A stretch of DNA of 64,000 bases from Bacillus amyloliquefaciens DSM 7 = ATCC 23350 (GCF_000196735.1 NC_014551.1:2475001-2539000), one strand, 5' to 3'. Counted from the first letter of the stretch, positions 32,279 through 41,499 are shown. Numbers and translations: made by a program. Notes: generated from the letters alone by a model not told the origin.

Positions 32279-33114
32279 TGTGTTCCTCCTAGTTTTCCTT
32301 CAACAATTGCTCTCATTAAGCTGCTGTCAGGCTCTTGTTCCGTCCACAGCTTGAAAGACAGTGCAGCCTGTTCCACAAACATGCCGACACCGTCAAGGGT
32401 TGTTAAACCTCTTTTTTCAGCTTCTTTTAAGAACGCCGTTTGAATCGGGTTGTATACGATATCACAAACGATGGCGCCCGTTTTGGCCCGTTCCAATGAG
32501 AGCGGCACGGCATCCGTTTTCGGATACATGCCGACAGATGTTGTATGAATAATGACGTCATATTGTTCAAGCTGATTTTCAGCTTCTTTTAAAGTAAGGG
32601 CGCGTTTCTGCTGAAAAGAGGGAGCAGCAGCAATCAGACTTTCTGCTTTTTCCGGCGTGCGGTTGCAAACGTCAAATTGTTTCGGCTCTCTGCGGACGAT
32701 CGTCGTAAAAATCGCTCTTGCCGCTCCTCCCGCCCCAATCATGAGGATGGAGAGCTCTGATATCGGTTTGTCCAATACTTTGACTAAGGATTTATAAAAC
32801 CCATCTCCGTCAGTATTATACCCGATGAGCCTGTCTCCCTCTCTTTTGACGGTATTTACGGCCCCGAGTACTTTCGCGCTTTCATGTATTTCATCCAGAT
32901 GCTCCATGATCGCGACTTTATGCGGGACTGTGACGTTCACTCCGCAGATGCCAAGCGCCTTGATTCCGTTAACGGCGTCCTTGAGATGACGAGGTTCCAC
33001 CTGAAACGCAAAATACTGCCCGTTGATGTTCTTATCTTGCAAAGCTGCGTTATGAATATCGGGTGACATTGAATGCCCGATCGGATTTCCGATTACTCCG
33101 TACAATTGTTTCAT
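32272..33114 (-). CDS. aroE: Shikimate dehydrogenase (AroE)
   Basis: 280 aa, NADP-dependent reduction of 3-dehydroshikimate. It has an N-terminal substrate domain (GNPIGHSMSP, NVTVPHK) and a Rossmann domain (IGAGGAARAI, NRTPEKA). It supplies chorismate, the substrate of both the core pathway and the anthranilate synthase in the distant cluster. Named aroD in some Bacillus annotations. Confidence 0.95.
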   Translation of the reverse strand: MKQLYGVIGNPIGHSMSPDIHNAALQDKNINGQYFAFQVEPRHLKDAVNGIKALGICGVNVTVPHKVAIMEHLDEIHESAKVLGAVNTVKREGDRLIGYNTDGDGFYKSLVKVLDKPISELSILMIGAGGAARAIFTTIVRREPKQFDVCNRTPEKAESLIAAAPSFQQKRALTLKEAENQLEQYDVIIHTTSVGMYPKTDAVPLSLERAKTGAIVCDIVYNPIQTAFLKEAEKRGLTTLDGVGMFVEQAALSFKLWTEQEPDSSLMRAIVEGKLGGTQC

Positions 33115-33133
33115 GCTCCCTCTCCCCTTCTCT

Positions 33134-34234
33134 CTATATTAATGAACGGCGGACAAATACGTGTACGCCTTTCGGAGCATATGCCGTTATTTTTTTATCT
33201 GCTTGCTGCACCGTGACCCAGCCGAGTCCGGAAAAAACGATATCCGTCTTTCCTTCTTTAATCGTAAACGTGTGGGCCGTAAGCTCCGGAAATTCATCCA
33301 AATGATCTTTTCCGGGCGGGGTAAGCAGTTCTCCCGCATGCTTTTCGTATAAAGCATCAGCATTTTCAAGCTTTGTTCTGTGAATCATCAATTCATTCGG
33401 CATATAGCAGACAAACGCCGTTTTATCGCCTGATACATAGTCAAACCGGGCAAGCCCGCCGAAATAAAGCGTTTGTTTTTCATTCAGCTGAAAAGTGCGC
33501 GGCTTCAGTTCTTTTTTCGGTGTCAGCACCTTTAAGTCACGCTTGTCCACGTAATGCGCCATCTGGTGATGGTTAATGATTCCCGGCGTATCATAAAGCG
33601 CAGATCCGTCATCAAGCGGGATTTCAATTGCATCAAGCGTCGTGCCCGGAAATTGAGAGGTGGTAATAATATTCTCTTCCCCTGAGACCTCTTTAATAAT
33701 CCGGTTGATAAATGTGGATTTGCCGACATTGGTACAGCCCACCACATACACATCGCGCCCTTCGCGGTAATGTTCAATGGCGTCAATGACTTCCTTCATC
33801 CCTTGTCCGCGGGAAGCGCTGATTAAAAAGACATCAAGGGGTTTTAAGCCGTATTCTTTCGCTTCGCGTTTCATCCATTGGACGAGCCGTTCCCGCTTTA
33901 CGGATTTCGGCAGGATATCGGCCTTATTACCGACAAGAATGATCGGATTACCGCCGACAAAGCGGTTCAGCCCGTTTATCCAGCTTCCGTTAAAATCAAA
34001 AATATCAACGACTTTGACAATTAGAGAGTCAGTATCGCCGATTGTGTGCAAGATATTTAAAAAGTCATCATCCGTTAATGAAACATCTTGAATTTCATTG
34101 TAATTTTTCAGTCTGAAGCAGCGCTGACAAATGACATTCTCCTTCGTGAGCGATGCCTTTGGCGCGTATCCGAGACCTTTTTTATCCTCGGTCTGGATCG
34201 TTACTCCGCAGCCGATGCAAACAACCTTTTCCAT
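33134..34234 (-). CDS. yqeH: Ribosome biogenesis GTPase YqeH
   Basis: 366-aa circularly permuted GTPase. An N-terminal zinc finger (CIGCG, CQRCF) precedes GNKADIL (G4) before GCTNVGKST (G1) and YDTPGI (G3). A C-terminal RNA-interaction domain follows. It is needed for 30S maturation. ATG at 34234 after TGGGAGGA, next to the yqeG stop. Confidence 0.95.
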   Translation of the reverse strand: MEKVVCIGCGVTIQTEDKKGLGYAPKASLTKENVICQRCFRLKNYNEIQDVSLTDDDFLNILHTIGDTDSLIVKVVDIFDFNGSWINGLNRFVGGNPIILVGNKADILPKSVKRERLVQWMKREAKEYGLKPLDVFLISASRGQGMKEVIDAIEHYREGRDVYVVGCTNVGKSTFINRIIKEVSGEENIITTSQFPGTTLDAIEIPLDDGSALYDTPGIINHHQMAHYVDKRDLKVLTPKKELKPRTFQLNEKQTLYFGGLARFDYVSGDKTAFVCYMPNELMIHRTKLENADALYEKHAGELLTPPGKDHLDEFPELTAHTFTIKEGKTDIVFSGLGWVTVQQADKKITAYAPKGVHVFVRRSLI

Positions 34235-34236
34235 TC

Positions 34237-34755
34237 CTAATCCTCCCACTGAATATGGCCTTTACGTTTCAAAGAACTCAATATTCTCCGTTCAATCCGG
34301 CGGTTAAAGCGCGTCATGACTCCGTCAGAGGAAGCGACAGGCACGACGAGGATCGTATGATACCCGTTTCTGTTTCCGCCGAGAACATCAGTAAGCAGCT
34401 GATCGCCGATGACCACACAGTCTTCTTTTTTCAGATCCATGCTGCTGACGGCTCTTTTAAAGGCGCGCCCCATCGGTTTTCTTGCCTTATAAATAAACGG
34501 TATGCCAAGCGGCTCCGAGAATAATTTCACTCTTCGTTCATTATTATTGGAGACGATCGTGACTTTAATGCCGTGCTCCTTCATTTCTTCAAACCACTCG
34601 ATTAATCGAGGTGTCGCACTCGGTCTGTCCCACTCCACAAGCGTGTTGTCAAGGTCTGTAATAATCCCTTTCACATTGCGTTCCTTGAGCTTTTCCGGTG
34701 TGATATGAAATATATTTTTCACAAATTCGTCAGGTAAAAAAAACTTTTTTAACAA
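34237..34755 (-). CDS. yqeG: HAD-family phosphatase YqeG
   Basis: 172 aa, HAD phosphatase subfamily IIIA: DLDNTLVEWD nucleophile motif, VSNNNE and GDQLLTDVLGGN. It resembles phosphatidylglycerophosphate phosphatases, but the substrate is unproven here. TTG start at 34755 after GGAAGGGTG gives the family length. First gene of the yqeG-yqeM operon. Confidence 0.92.
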   Translation of the reverse strand: MLKKFFLPDEFVKNIFHITPEKLKERNVKGIITDLDNTLVEWDRPSATPRLIEWFEEMKEHGIKVTIVSNNNERRVKLFSEPLGIPFIYKARKPMGRAFKRAVSSMDLKKEDCVVIGDQLLTDVLGGNRNGYHTILVVPVASSDGVMTRFNRRIERRILSSLKRKGHIQWED

Positions 34756-34868
34756 AACCCGCACCCTTCCTTTTCTTTCTATCATCTATATGTCGAAACC
34801 TGTCAGATTTAAAAACAAAGTCGGACTCAGTAAAAAAATTTCGACAAAAATTGGGTTTCTTCACCAGT

Positions 34869-34968
34869 TGTGGATAAAATTACACACATTATCCACTCTT
34901 ATTACATCCGGATTTATCCAGATTATAAACAAGATACTAACAAGTTATCCACTTACGAGTGTGGATAA
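34869..34968. promoter_or_regulatory. Cluster of five DnaA boxes upstream of sda
   Basis: TGTGGATAA at 34869-34877 and 34960-34968, TTATCCACT at 34889-34897 and 34945-34953, TTATCCAGA at 34914-34922. Two match the DnaA consensus in full and three differ by one or two bases. They lie between divergent yqeG and sda, matching the known DnaA control of sda in B. subtilis. Confidence 0.9.
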
Positions 34969-35079
34969 CAGAACGATTGTTCTTATTTGTATTTCATGGT
35001 AGATTAAAGATAACCTCACCATGATTGAAACGCAACCTTCCATCATATGCTTGCGTCTGATGATTGATTACAATTGTAA

Positions 35080-35253
<174 letters not shown>

Positions 35254-35261
35254 ACAGAAAA

Positions 35262-35288
35262 AATTCCCGGGCGAATTTCCTTTTTTTA
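35262..35288 (+). terminator. Possible terminator after sda
   Basis: AAATTC-CCGGGC-GAATTT followed by CCTTTTTT, a few bases past the sda stop. Confidence 0.5.
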
Positions 35289-35344
35289 CTCAGATGACTG
35301 ATATTATATCACTTCGGTTATGCGCATTACTACCACTTTCAACA

Positions 35345-35371
35345 AAAAACACCCCTAAAATAGAGGTGTTT
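35345..35371 (-). terminator. Terminator of the 44-aa membrane protein gene
   Basis: AAACACCTCTA/TAGGGGTGTTTTTT stem-loop on the minus strand, 14 nt beyond the stop codon. Confidence 0.8.
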
Positions 35372-35384
35372 AAGAGGACGGCTG

Positions 35385-35519
35385 CTATATATTGAACCAA
35401 TACAGACCGCCCAGGACGAGAATGACGACGAGCAGCACAACAAAAAATGCGTACCAGTACCCCGCATTCACCCGAGGAGGCGGGCATACAGGATATTGCG
35501 GAGGGAAACCGCGGTTCAT
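35385..35519 (-). CDS. Small Pro-rich single-pass membrane protein
   Basis: 44 aa beginning MNRGFPPQYPVCPPP, followed by one strong membrane helix (FFVVLLVVILVLGGLYWF) at the very C-terminus. GGAGG sits 7 nt before the ATG and a clear terminator follows, so it looks like a true monocistronic gene. The architecture recalls small sporulation or coat-associated membrane proteins of Bacillus, but I do not recognise the family. Confidence 0.75.
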   Translation of the reverse strand: MNRGFPPQYPVCPPPRVNAGYWYAFFVVLLVVILVLGGLYWFNI

Positions 35520-35593
35520 AGCAATCGCCTCCAAAAGATGTTTTTTCTACAGCCTATGAAGCAGAAGCAAAACGGTTTAGGCAGCTGACGGCG

Positions 35594-36325
35594 TCAGCGT
35601 TCCAAAACCCGCCCATTTTTTATGCCTTCAATTAAGATTCTGGCGCCTTTTGGCGTCATATGATTTCCGGAGGGATCTATCAGTCCGGATTGGATCAGCG
35701 CCCGGTCTGTATCTTTGCCGCCGTCCGCGCGTATAAAGTGTTTCCAGTTATCCACCAGCGGCACTTTCAACTCAGCTGCAACCTGCCTCGTAACGCCGTT
35801 ATAGGAATTATGCCATGTTCTCGCGCCGCCTTTTTCTTTAAAGGCTGAGGCTTTATATCTCGAATAGTAATAGAGATGATGCGTTCCGTTTCCTTCTATA
35901 ACCGGGATGCACGTCATTAAAATCGGCTTTATGCCGTGATTTCTGCTTTCGTTTATGAAATAAGTCAGGTTTTCTTTAAACCGTTTCTTTGATACTCGCG
36001 GCTGATCTCCCGTCAAAATGCCCGCATCATTTGTTCCGAACATGATAAATAAATATTGGGGCTTACGCTCCAGCACATCGCTTTGAAAGCGCAGGCGCGC
36101 ATCCTCAGTCGTCTGGCCGCCTATTCCCGCATTTATAACCGTAAGACGGCCGCGTTCCGCTGTTTTTAAAATGTTTACCCACTGCTGCGCCTTCGGATAA
36201 TCACGATAATCCCAGTTGGAACCGCGCGTATTGCTGTCGCCGAACGCGACAACACTTTTCTCTTTGCCCGCAGCGCATCCTGATAACAGACAGGTTATCG
36301 TAATAAAAAGAACAGCAAACTTCAT
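35594..36325 (-). CDS. yqeF: SGNH/GDSL-hydrolase lipoprotein YqeF
   Basis: 243 aa. A lipoprotein signal with lipobox LLSGC precedes an SGNH hydrolase domain (block I FGDSNTRGS, FGTNDAG, C-terminal HMTPKGA with the catalytic His region). It is probably an exported esterase; the substrate is unknown. ATG at 36325 after GGAGGGAGAG. Confidence 0.9.
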   Translation of the reverse strand: MKFAVLFITITCLLSGCAAGKEKSVVAFGDSNTRGSNWDYRDYPKAQQWVNILKTAERGRLTVINAGIGGQTTEDARLRFQSDVLERKPQYLFIMFGTNDAGILTGDQPRVSKKRFKENLTYFINESRNHGIKPILMTCIPVIEGNGTHHLYYYSRYKASAFKEKGGARTWHNSYNGVTRQVAAELKVPLVDNWKHFIRADGGKDTDRALIQSGLIDPSGNHMTPKGARILIEGIKNGRVLER

Positions 36326-36394
36326 TTTCTCTCCCTCCAAACCTTACCTCCTATGGTACACATCTCTTTGGCGGCTTTCAACGCGGCGCTCTCT

Positions 36395-37129
36395 TTACTG
36401 GATATGAAAAGGACCGGAATCCTGTCCGATCAAATCCGAAACCTTAACAAACGTGTAGCCCTGCTTTTTCAGCTGGGGAATGATTTCTTTCAAAGCCTCC
36501 ACCGTCTGGCGCCGGTTTCCTCCGCCGTCATGCAGAAGAACGATATCTCCATCTCTGGCATGTGAAACAACGTGCCTGACGATTTTTCCTTTTCCGGGCC
36601 TTTTCCAGTCCCTCGGATCTTGGTTCCATGACCACATGATGATATGATAGCCCTCTTTTAAGATGCTTTTGAAAGCCGTCTGATTCAACGACCCTCCCGG
36701 CGGGCGGAATAACTTGTCCCCTTCCGGCTGCAGCGATCTGATATGATGCGCGGAGCTGTGAAGCTCTTGTAAAATGTCTTTGCGTTTTAAACGGTGAAAA
36801 TAAACATGGTTCATCGTATGGTTGCCGATTTCATGTCCTTCTTCAACGATGCGTTTTGCCGTTATGGGGTATTTGTCTATACGGCTCCCGATACAAAAAA
36901 AGGTTGCTTTAACATTGTGCTGTTTCAGCACGTCTAACACAGCCTCCGTATAGACAGGATGGGGGCCGTCATCGAAGGTTAAAGATAGCTTCTTTTTTTC
37001 AGACCTTATATCCCAGTACACGTTTCCCGTCTTCTCCATGTCACTTCTTTTTAAAGATTTCGCATCGGCGGACACGGCAGTGAGACTCGTGAGGACGCAT
37101 ATCATGATGATCAGATGAAAGCATCTCAA
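36395..37129 (-). CDS. Polysaccharide deacetylase (NodB domain)
   Basis: 244 aa with a signal peptide (residues 1-24) and a NodB homology domain: LTFDDGPHPVYT, GNHTMNH metal site, FRPPGGS and a closing LLHDGGG. It probably removes acetyl groups from peptidoglycan or another glycan outside the cell. It occupies the neighbourhood where B. subtilis has the amidase gene cwlH. Exact substrate unknown. Confidence 0.88.
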   Translation of the reverse strand: MRCFHLIIMICVLTSLTAVSADAKSLKRSDMEKTGNVYWDIRSEKKKLSLTFDDGPHPVYTEAVLDVLKQHNVKATFFCIGSRIDKYPITAKRIVEEGHEIGNHTMNHVYFHRLKRKDILQELHSSAHHIRSLQPEGDKLFRPPGGSLNQTAFKSILKEGYHIIMWSWNQDPRDWKRPGKGKIVRHVVSHARDGDIVLLHDGGGNRRQTVEALKEIIPQLKKQGYTFVKVSDLIGQDSGPFHIQ

Positions 37130-37362
37130 CGTTTACACCTCCAGTAAACACTACTGTTAACGTGTCCCCTTTTATAAAAAATTATTCTCTGCATCAAATG
37201 ATGTACATCCCCGCTTCCCGCTTGTTTTTGTCCAAATCCGGGTGCAGCCGTTTCTCATCAAACGGCAAATGCTGATAAACAAGTACGCTTATCGGACAGC
37301 TTATTTTAATAGAAGGAGATAGATTTGTGCTGTATACTAATTGAAAAGAGGTGAACGTACAG

Positions 37363-37989
37363 ATGATAAAAAAGGGATTCAGTCTTGCCGTCATCATTGC
37401 TGTCGTGATGATCGGCTTTATGCAAAAAGACGTCTGGCTCAGCATGATTCGCGCGGGCGGCATGTACGCCGTGCTTATGAGTATCCTTCTGGTCGCAGCT
37501 GACGTATTTTTTCCGATCGTTCCATTCGCCATTATCGCAGCCTTAAACGGAGCGGTTTTCGGGATTGTAAACGGAGTGTGGATTACATTGTCAGGCGCGA
37601 TGCTCGGAACAATGGCATTGTTTTTTCTCGTCCGGTACGGATTCAGAGACTGGGCCAGAAAAAAGCTGGCGGCTTACCCGGCCGCGGCTCAATATGAAGA
37701 TTCATTTCATCAGCACGCGTTTACGGCGGTGCTTTTCGGGCGGCTGATTCCGATTATACCGTCGCTTGCCATGAATACCGTCTGCGGGCTGAGTAACATA
37801 CGATGGCCGATCTTTTTTTCTGCGTCGGTGCTCGGCAAAATTCCGAACATTGTGATCGTGACCGTCGCAGGCGCTTCATTTACAAGCAACAAACTGCTGT
37901 CTTTCGGGATTTACGGAATGTATATGCTCGTCTTAATGGCGGTCATTTATAAGAAGTTTCCCGGTCTTTTAAAAACAACGAGAAAATGA
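37363..37989 (+). CDS. yqeD: DedA/SNARE-associated membrane protein YqeD
   Basis: 208 aa, VTT/SNARE-associated (TVP38/DedA-like) membrane protein. The central motif FGRLIPIIPSLAMN is flanked by hydrophobic helices. Some DedA relatives flip lipid carriers. ATG at 37363 with AGAGGTG upstream; a GTG at 37351 lies in the ribosome site. Confidence 0.9.
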   Translation: MIKKGFSLAVIIAVVMIGFMQKDVWLSMIRAGGMYAVLMSILLVAADVFFPIVPFAIIAALNGAVFGIVNGVWITLSGAMLGTMALFFLVRYGFRDWARKKLAAYPAAAQYEDSFHQHAFTAVLFGRLIPIIPSLAMNTVCGLSNIRWPIFFSASVLGKIPNIVIVTVAGASFTSNKLLSFGIYGMYMLVLMAVIYKKFPGLLKTTRK

Positions 37990-38004
37990 AACGCGTACCG
38001 CCCC

Positions 38005-38475
38005 CTATTCCGGCGGTACGGCTCCTCTCATTCTGAGAACTTTTCCGTTACATTCTGAACCGATCACTTCCATGTTTTTCTTTCTGTAAAATGACAGAGC
38101 CGCTTCATTGCCCGGCGAAACTCTCAGGTGATATTCCGAAACACCGTTCGCTCTGAAAACTGATTCGCGTATTGATGCAGTTTTGTTCCGCACCCTCTTC
38201 CCCTCTGCTGCTCAGTCATATAGTAAAGGTGCACATAACCCGATTTTTTGGCTGCGGTAAAATTTGATGGAAGCTTCAAGCTGTCCGATCGGCTGCCCGT
38301 TATGAAGAAGCAGCTTAAAATTGTCGGGTGAGCATTAGATTTGGGATGACAGCCATATGAGATATTCATCCTTATTAAAATGATCCGCCGTGCCAAAGCT
38401 GACGAAAAACGAATCCTCACGAAATGAAACGGCCGTCTCTTTATGTTTGTTTAAATTGATCCGCTTGAAATACAT
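38005..38475 (-). pseudogene. Broken GNAT acetyltransferase gene
   Basis: A strong start (AAAGGAGGA, then ATG at 38475) inside the MFS 3' end opens MYFKRINLNKHKETAV... and hits an in-frame TAA at 38335-38337. The same frame continues (CSPDNFKLLLHNGQPIG), then shifts to a second frame with the acetyl-CoA loop TEQQRGRGCGTKL. It shifts again to ANGVSEYHLRVSPGNEAALSFYRKKNM, a typical GNAT end. At least one stop and two frameshifts mean no functional enzyme. Confidence 0.85.
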
Positions 38476-39697
38476 CGGGAGTCCTCCTTTTTGAGGCCGC
38501 AAATAAGAACGAGCATAAAATGGCTGCCAACGCCAGCATAACAGCAGCCCCTGCGATGACGATGCCGCGGACGGAAGAACTGACAGCCGCCGCTCCGAAA
38601 ACCGCCGTTACCACTATAATGAAGACGGCTTCGACTAATGAATAAAAGCTCCCCACTCTCCCCATAATGTCCACCGGAACATTTTTTTGATAAAATGTCT
38701 GAAATCCCGTATTGGCAAACGCCAGAAAAAAAGCGAGAAGGAAAAATCCGAAAGCAGCCGTCCAAAAAACGTCAGAAAACGCATAAATCATATATCCTGC
38801 CGCTGTGAATAAAGAGCCCATTCCCATCAATAAAGAAGCCGGCATTTTTTTATTAAAGAACACATTGACAAGCGCCCCCGCAATAACCCCTGCCCCTGAG
38901 ACACTGACGAGAAAACCGTAATCGGCATCAGTCAGCTGAAGAACCTCTTTTGCAAAAGCGGCTTCAAGCGAATCAAGCGCGGATGGCATAACGGTCATGA
39001 CCAGACTGAATAAAAAATAAATGATCATGACGTTTCGCGCCGTTCGGCTGAAGCGATAGACGAGCTTCCAATCTTCTTTGTACACTGCCAAAGAAAGCTT
39101 CTGTGCGGGAGAATGTACGTGGGGCTCATTTTCAAGGCTCGGCAGCATCATCGTGATGAAACCGGACAGCACCAAAGCCGCCGCATTCACCCAAATCGCA
39201 AAAATCGGCGTGCCGGCGATAAAAAGCAGCCCGGCCGCAGCCGGCCCGAGGAGAAAAGCCCCTGATTCCGACAAAGCCCTTAGTGAATTGAATCGTTTTC
39301 TCCTTTCAGCCGGAATAAGCATCGTCACATACGCCATGGAACACGGACGAAACATCGCATTGGCCATTTGAATCAAAAACACGATACAATAAATGGAAAA
39401 TAAAGACCATACAGTAAACATCAACGGCAGAACGGCAATGAATGCAGCCCGGATGAAATCAAGCGACATCATCATATTCCGTTTGTTACACCGGTCGATG
39501 ATGCTGCCCGACCACCCATTTGTCATCAATACAGCCGCAGGCCTGATTAAATAAAGGATGGAAACCGCAAAAGCAGACCCCGTTTCTTTTAAGACAATAA
39601 GATTAAGAGACAAAAAATAAATCCATTCACCAATATTTGCTATCCCGATTCCGGTTAACAGAAGCATCGGGTACCGCCAAGACTTCAGGTTTTTCAT
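38441..39697 (-). CDS. MFS transporter (drug or metabolite efflux type)
   Basis: 418 aa, 12 predicted membrane helices, with loop SGSIIDRCNKRNMM after helix 2 typical of the H+-antiporter MFS. It resembles the enterobactin exporter/macrolide efflux class. GGGAGGG precedes the ATG. Its leader RNA is a T-box riboswitch (39723-39970), so expression should rise when a specific tRNA is uncharged; that suggests amino acid or peptide-derivative transport rather than drug efflux. Substrate unknown. Confidence 0.85.
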   Translation of the reverse strand: MKNLKSWRYPMLLLTGIGIANIGEWIYFLSLNLIVLKETGSAFAVSILYLIRPAAVLMTNGWSGSIIDRCNKRNMMMSLDFIRAAFIAVLPLMFTVWSLFSIYCIVFLIQMANAMFRPCSMAYVTMLIPAERRKRFNSLRALSESGAFLLGPAAAGLLFIAGTPIFAIWVNAAALVLSGFITMMLPSLENEPHVHSPAQKLSLAVYKEDWKLVYRFSRTARNVMIIYFLFSLVMTVMPSALDSLEAAFAKEVLQLTDADYGFLVSVSGAGVIAGALVNVFFNKKMPASLLMGMGSLFTAAGYMIYAFSDVFWTAAFGFFLLAFFLAFANTGFQTFYQKNVPVDIMGRVGSFYSLVEAVFIIVVTAVFGAAAVSSSVRGIVIAGAAVMLALAAILCSFLFAASKRRTPDVFQADQFKQT

Positions 39698-39722
39698 CTT
39701 ATCCCTCCCTTAGAAATAAAAA

Positions 39723-39970
39723 ACGCCCTCAAGACAATAAAGTCTTGAGGACGGGAAACAGCCCGCTATGCCAGAATCAATTCGGTTTGGTGCCGGCCTA
39801 AGCCGGGTACAAAGCTTACTCGGTAACAGAAGTATCCGCCGCATCATCCTCGTTTTTCATGATTCCGATGCGAAGCTAAGAGGTTTGTTTCAACACATCC
39901 ATTCATACTCCTTCACAGCTCCCGGAGCTCTCTGTCATGAATGATATCTGTCTACTCGTCTCTTCAGCGC
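39723..39970 (-). promoter_or_regulatory. T-box riboswitch upstream of the MFS gene
   Basis: The leader has a paired stem I base (GCTGAAGAG with CTCTTAGC), a loop-E AGTA, and the stem I AGAGAGCTCCGGGAGCTG arm. An antiterminator element TGGCATAGCGGG lies at 39762-39773 and a terminator at 39725-39750 (CCTCAAGAC/GTCTTGAGGGC, T run). By analogy with glyQS, the specifier after GAAA reads CAA (Gln, 39885-39887); AAC (Asn) is the other register. TGGC would pair with a GCCA tRNA end, which suits Gln or Asn tRNA. The antiterminator departs from the usual TGGNACCGCG. Confidence 0.75.
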
Positions 39971-40104
39971 TTTTCGTTATATTCTTTTCACCCTTACTTT
40001 TTTTAACAATATACCGGCTCAATCAGCAAAAATCAAGAGGCTGTAAGAAATAAAACCTGCCTTTGATTAATTTCCCTGTACAGACACAAACAGCCTGACT
40101 GCCA

Positions 40105-40112
40105 CATACAGT
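40105..40112 (+). promoter_or_regulatory. SigE-type -10 element of sigK
   Basis: CATACAGT matches the SigE -10 consensus CATACANT, about 40 bp upstream of the sigK start. B. subtilis sigK is first transcribed by SigE. No clear -35 was assigned. Confidence 0.5.
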
Positions 40113-40153
40113 TACATATAGGCTTTTGCCTACATAACTTTGTGGAGGTGAGG

Positions 40154-40879
40154 ATGGTGACAGGTGTTTTTGCAGCGCTCGGGTTTATTGTGAAAGAACT
40201 CGTGTTTTTAGTATCATACGTGAAAAATAATGCCTTTCCACAACCGCTCTCAAATAGTGAGGAGAAAAAATACTTAGACCTTATGGCCGAAGGAGATGAA
40301 CACGCCCGCAATATGCTGATCGAACATAATCTCCGTTTAGTCGCCCATATTGTAAAAAAATTCGAAAACACGGGAGAAGACGCAGAAGATCTGATCTCCA
40401 TCGGTACAATCGGGCTGATCAAAGGAATTGAAAGCTACTCAGCCGGAAAAGGCACGAAGCTTGCCACATATGCCGCACGATGTATTGAGAATGAGATTTT
40501 AATGCATCTGCGCGCATTGAAAAAAACGAAAAAAGACGTCTCCCTTCATGACCCGATCGGCCAGGATAAAGAAGGGAATGAAATAAGCCTGATTGATGTT
40601 CTCAAGTCGGAAAGCGAAGATGTGATCGACACCATTCAGCTCAACATGGAACTTGAAAAGGTCAAAAAATATATTGATATTTTAGACGACCGCGAAAAAG
40701 AAGTCATCGTCGGCCGCTTCGGGCTTGATTTAAAAAAAGAAAAAACGCAGCGCGAGATCGCAAAGGAGCTCGGCATTTCAAGGAGTTATGTGTCGCGGAT
40801 TGAAAAACGCGCATTGATGAAGATGTTTCATGAGTTTTACCGGGCGGAAAAGGAGAAGCGGAAGAAGAAGGGAAAGTGA
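40154..40879 (+). CDS. sigK: RNA polymerase sigma factor SigK, uninterrupted
   Basis: 241-aa late mother-cell sigma factor. It begins [20 protein letters not shown], the hydrophobic pro-sequence of about 20 residues removed by SpoIVFB, then mature SYVKNNAF... with region 2 ([17 protein letters not shown]) and region 4 ([22 protein letters not shown]). The ATG at 40154 follows GGAGGTGAG; a GTG at 40142 is inside that site. The reading frame is whole, so no skin element interrupts it, unlike B. subtilis 168. Confidence 0.97.
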   Translation: MVTGVFAALGFIVKELVFLVSYVKNNAFPQPLSNSEEKKYLDLMAEGDEHARNMLIEHNLRLVAHIVKKFENTGEDAEDLISIGTIGLIKGIESYSAGKGTKLATYAARCIENEILMHLRALKKTKKDVSLHDPIGQDKEGNEISLIDVLKSESEDVIDTIQLNMELEKVKKYIDILDDREKEVIVGRFGLDLKKEKTQREIAKELGISRSYVSRIEKRALMKMFHEFYRAEKEKRKKKGK

Positions 40880-40882
40880 GCG

Positions 40883-40912
40883 AAAAGCCGGATCTGACAT
40901 CCCGGCTTTTTC
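40883..40912 (+). terminator. Terminator after sigK
   Basis: AAAAGCCGG/CCCGGCTTTTTC stem-loop starting 4 nt past the stop codon. Confidence 0.88.
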
Positions 40913-41011
40913 TATTTTCTTTTCAATAGAGGAAGAATATTTGAAAAAGAGATGTACCAGTTATGAAAATCATTTTTCTAATTATTGCGGTATGATTGAT
41001 GGCTCAATGAT

Positions 41012-41243
41012 CTATTTCCGAGAAAGACGGTCAGGATCGTAGCAGATGACTTGACTAATAAGTCCCTTGCTTGCATCCTCCCTCAGGCCATTCAACGCCG
41101 GACGTTCTAAAAGCTCCGCAGAAAATCCATCAACGGCATACTGCAGCACATCCTTAGTCCCTGCTTTCTTTATGCAGGCCTCGATCTGGCTGTTAATGCT
41201 TGATCACTTGTTCCTCGGTCGATGACACCACATATATTCCCAT
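41012..41243 (-). pseudogene. spoIVCA: Decayed 5' fragment of the skin recombinase gene spoIVCA
   Basis: Reading leftward, MGIYVVSSTEEQVIK is followed by a small deletion/frameshift. A long match to the SpoIVCA serine-recombinase N-terminus then follows: INSQIEACIKKAGTKDV, FSAELLERPALNGLRED, and ASKGLISQVICYDPDRLSRK ending in a stop. Only about 75 codons remain of some 500, and the rest of the gene is gone. It lies beside sigK on the opposite strand, its expected place at the skin junction. Confidence 0.9.
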
Positions 41244-41499
41244 AAACCCAGATCTTCTTCCTATAAAGTTTTATTAAATAATGATAGAGCAATCGTTAAT
41301 GCGTTTATCAGCTTGCAGTCCTTCGATGATTATTATCTTTTGTTTAACTACAGTAAATATGAGAGCAAATTAGAAATAGTTTGTTTATATACTCAATATA
41401 AATATTCACAGTGGATAATCTTAATCCTTTCTACTACACTAATTACTATGGGTAACAATAGGCTGTTTGGTTAAACCTTTCATGAACCCGCAGATAATT
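41244..41499. other. AT-rich intergenic stretch
   Basis: About 250 bases between the spoIVCA fragment and the OLD nuclease 3' end. No coding frame, clear hairpin or repeat was seen. It likely marks the start of newer accessory DNA. Confidence 0.5.

Noticed and set aside
38441-39697. Exporter of the NRPS product
   Set aside because: It lies before sigK, outside the accessory region, and has its own T-box; the DHA2 gene inside the cluster is the better candidate.
40033-40422. 129-codon minus-strand frame opposite sigK
   Set aside because: Antisense of the sigK 5' end; the plus-strand gene is unmistakable.
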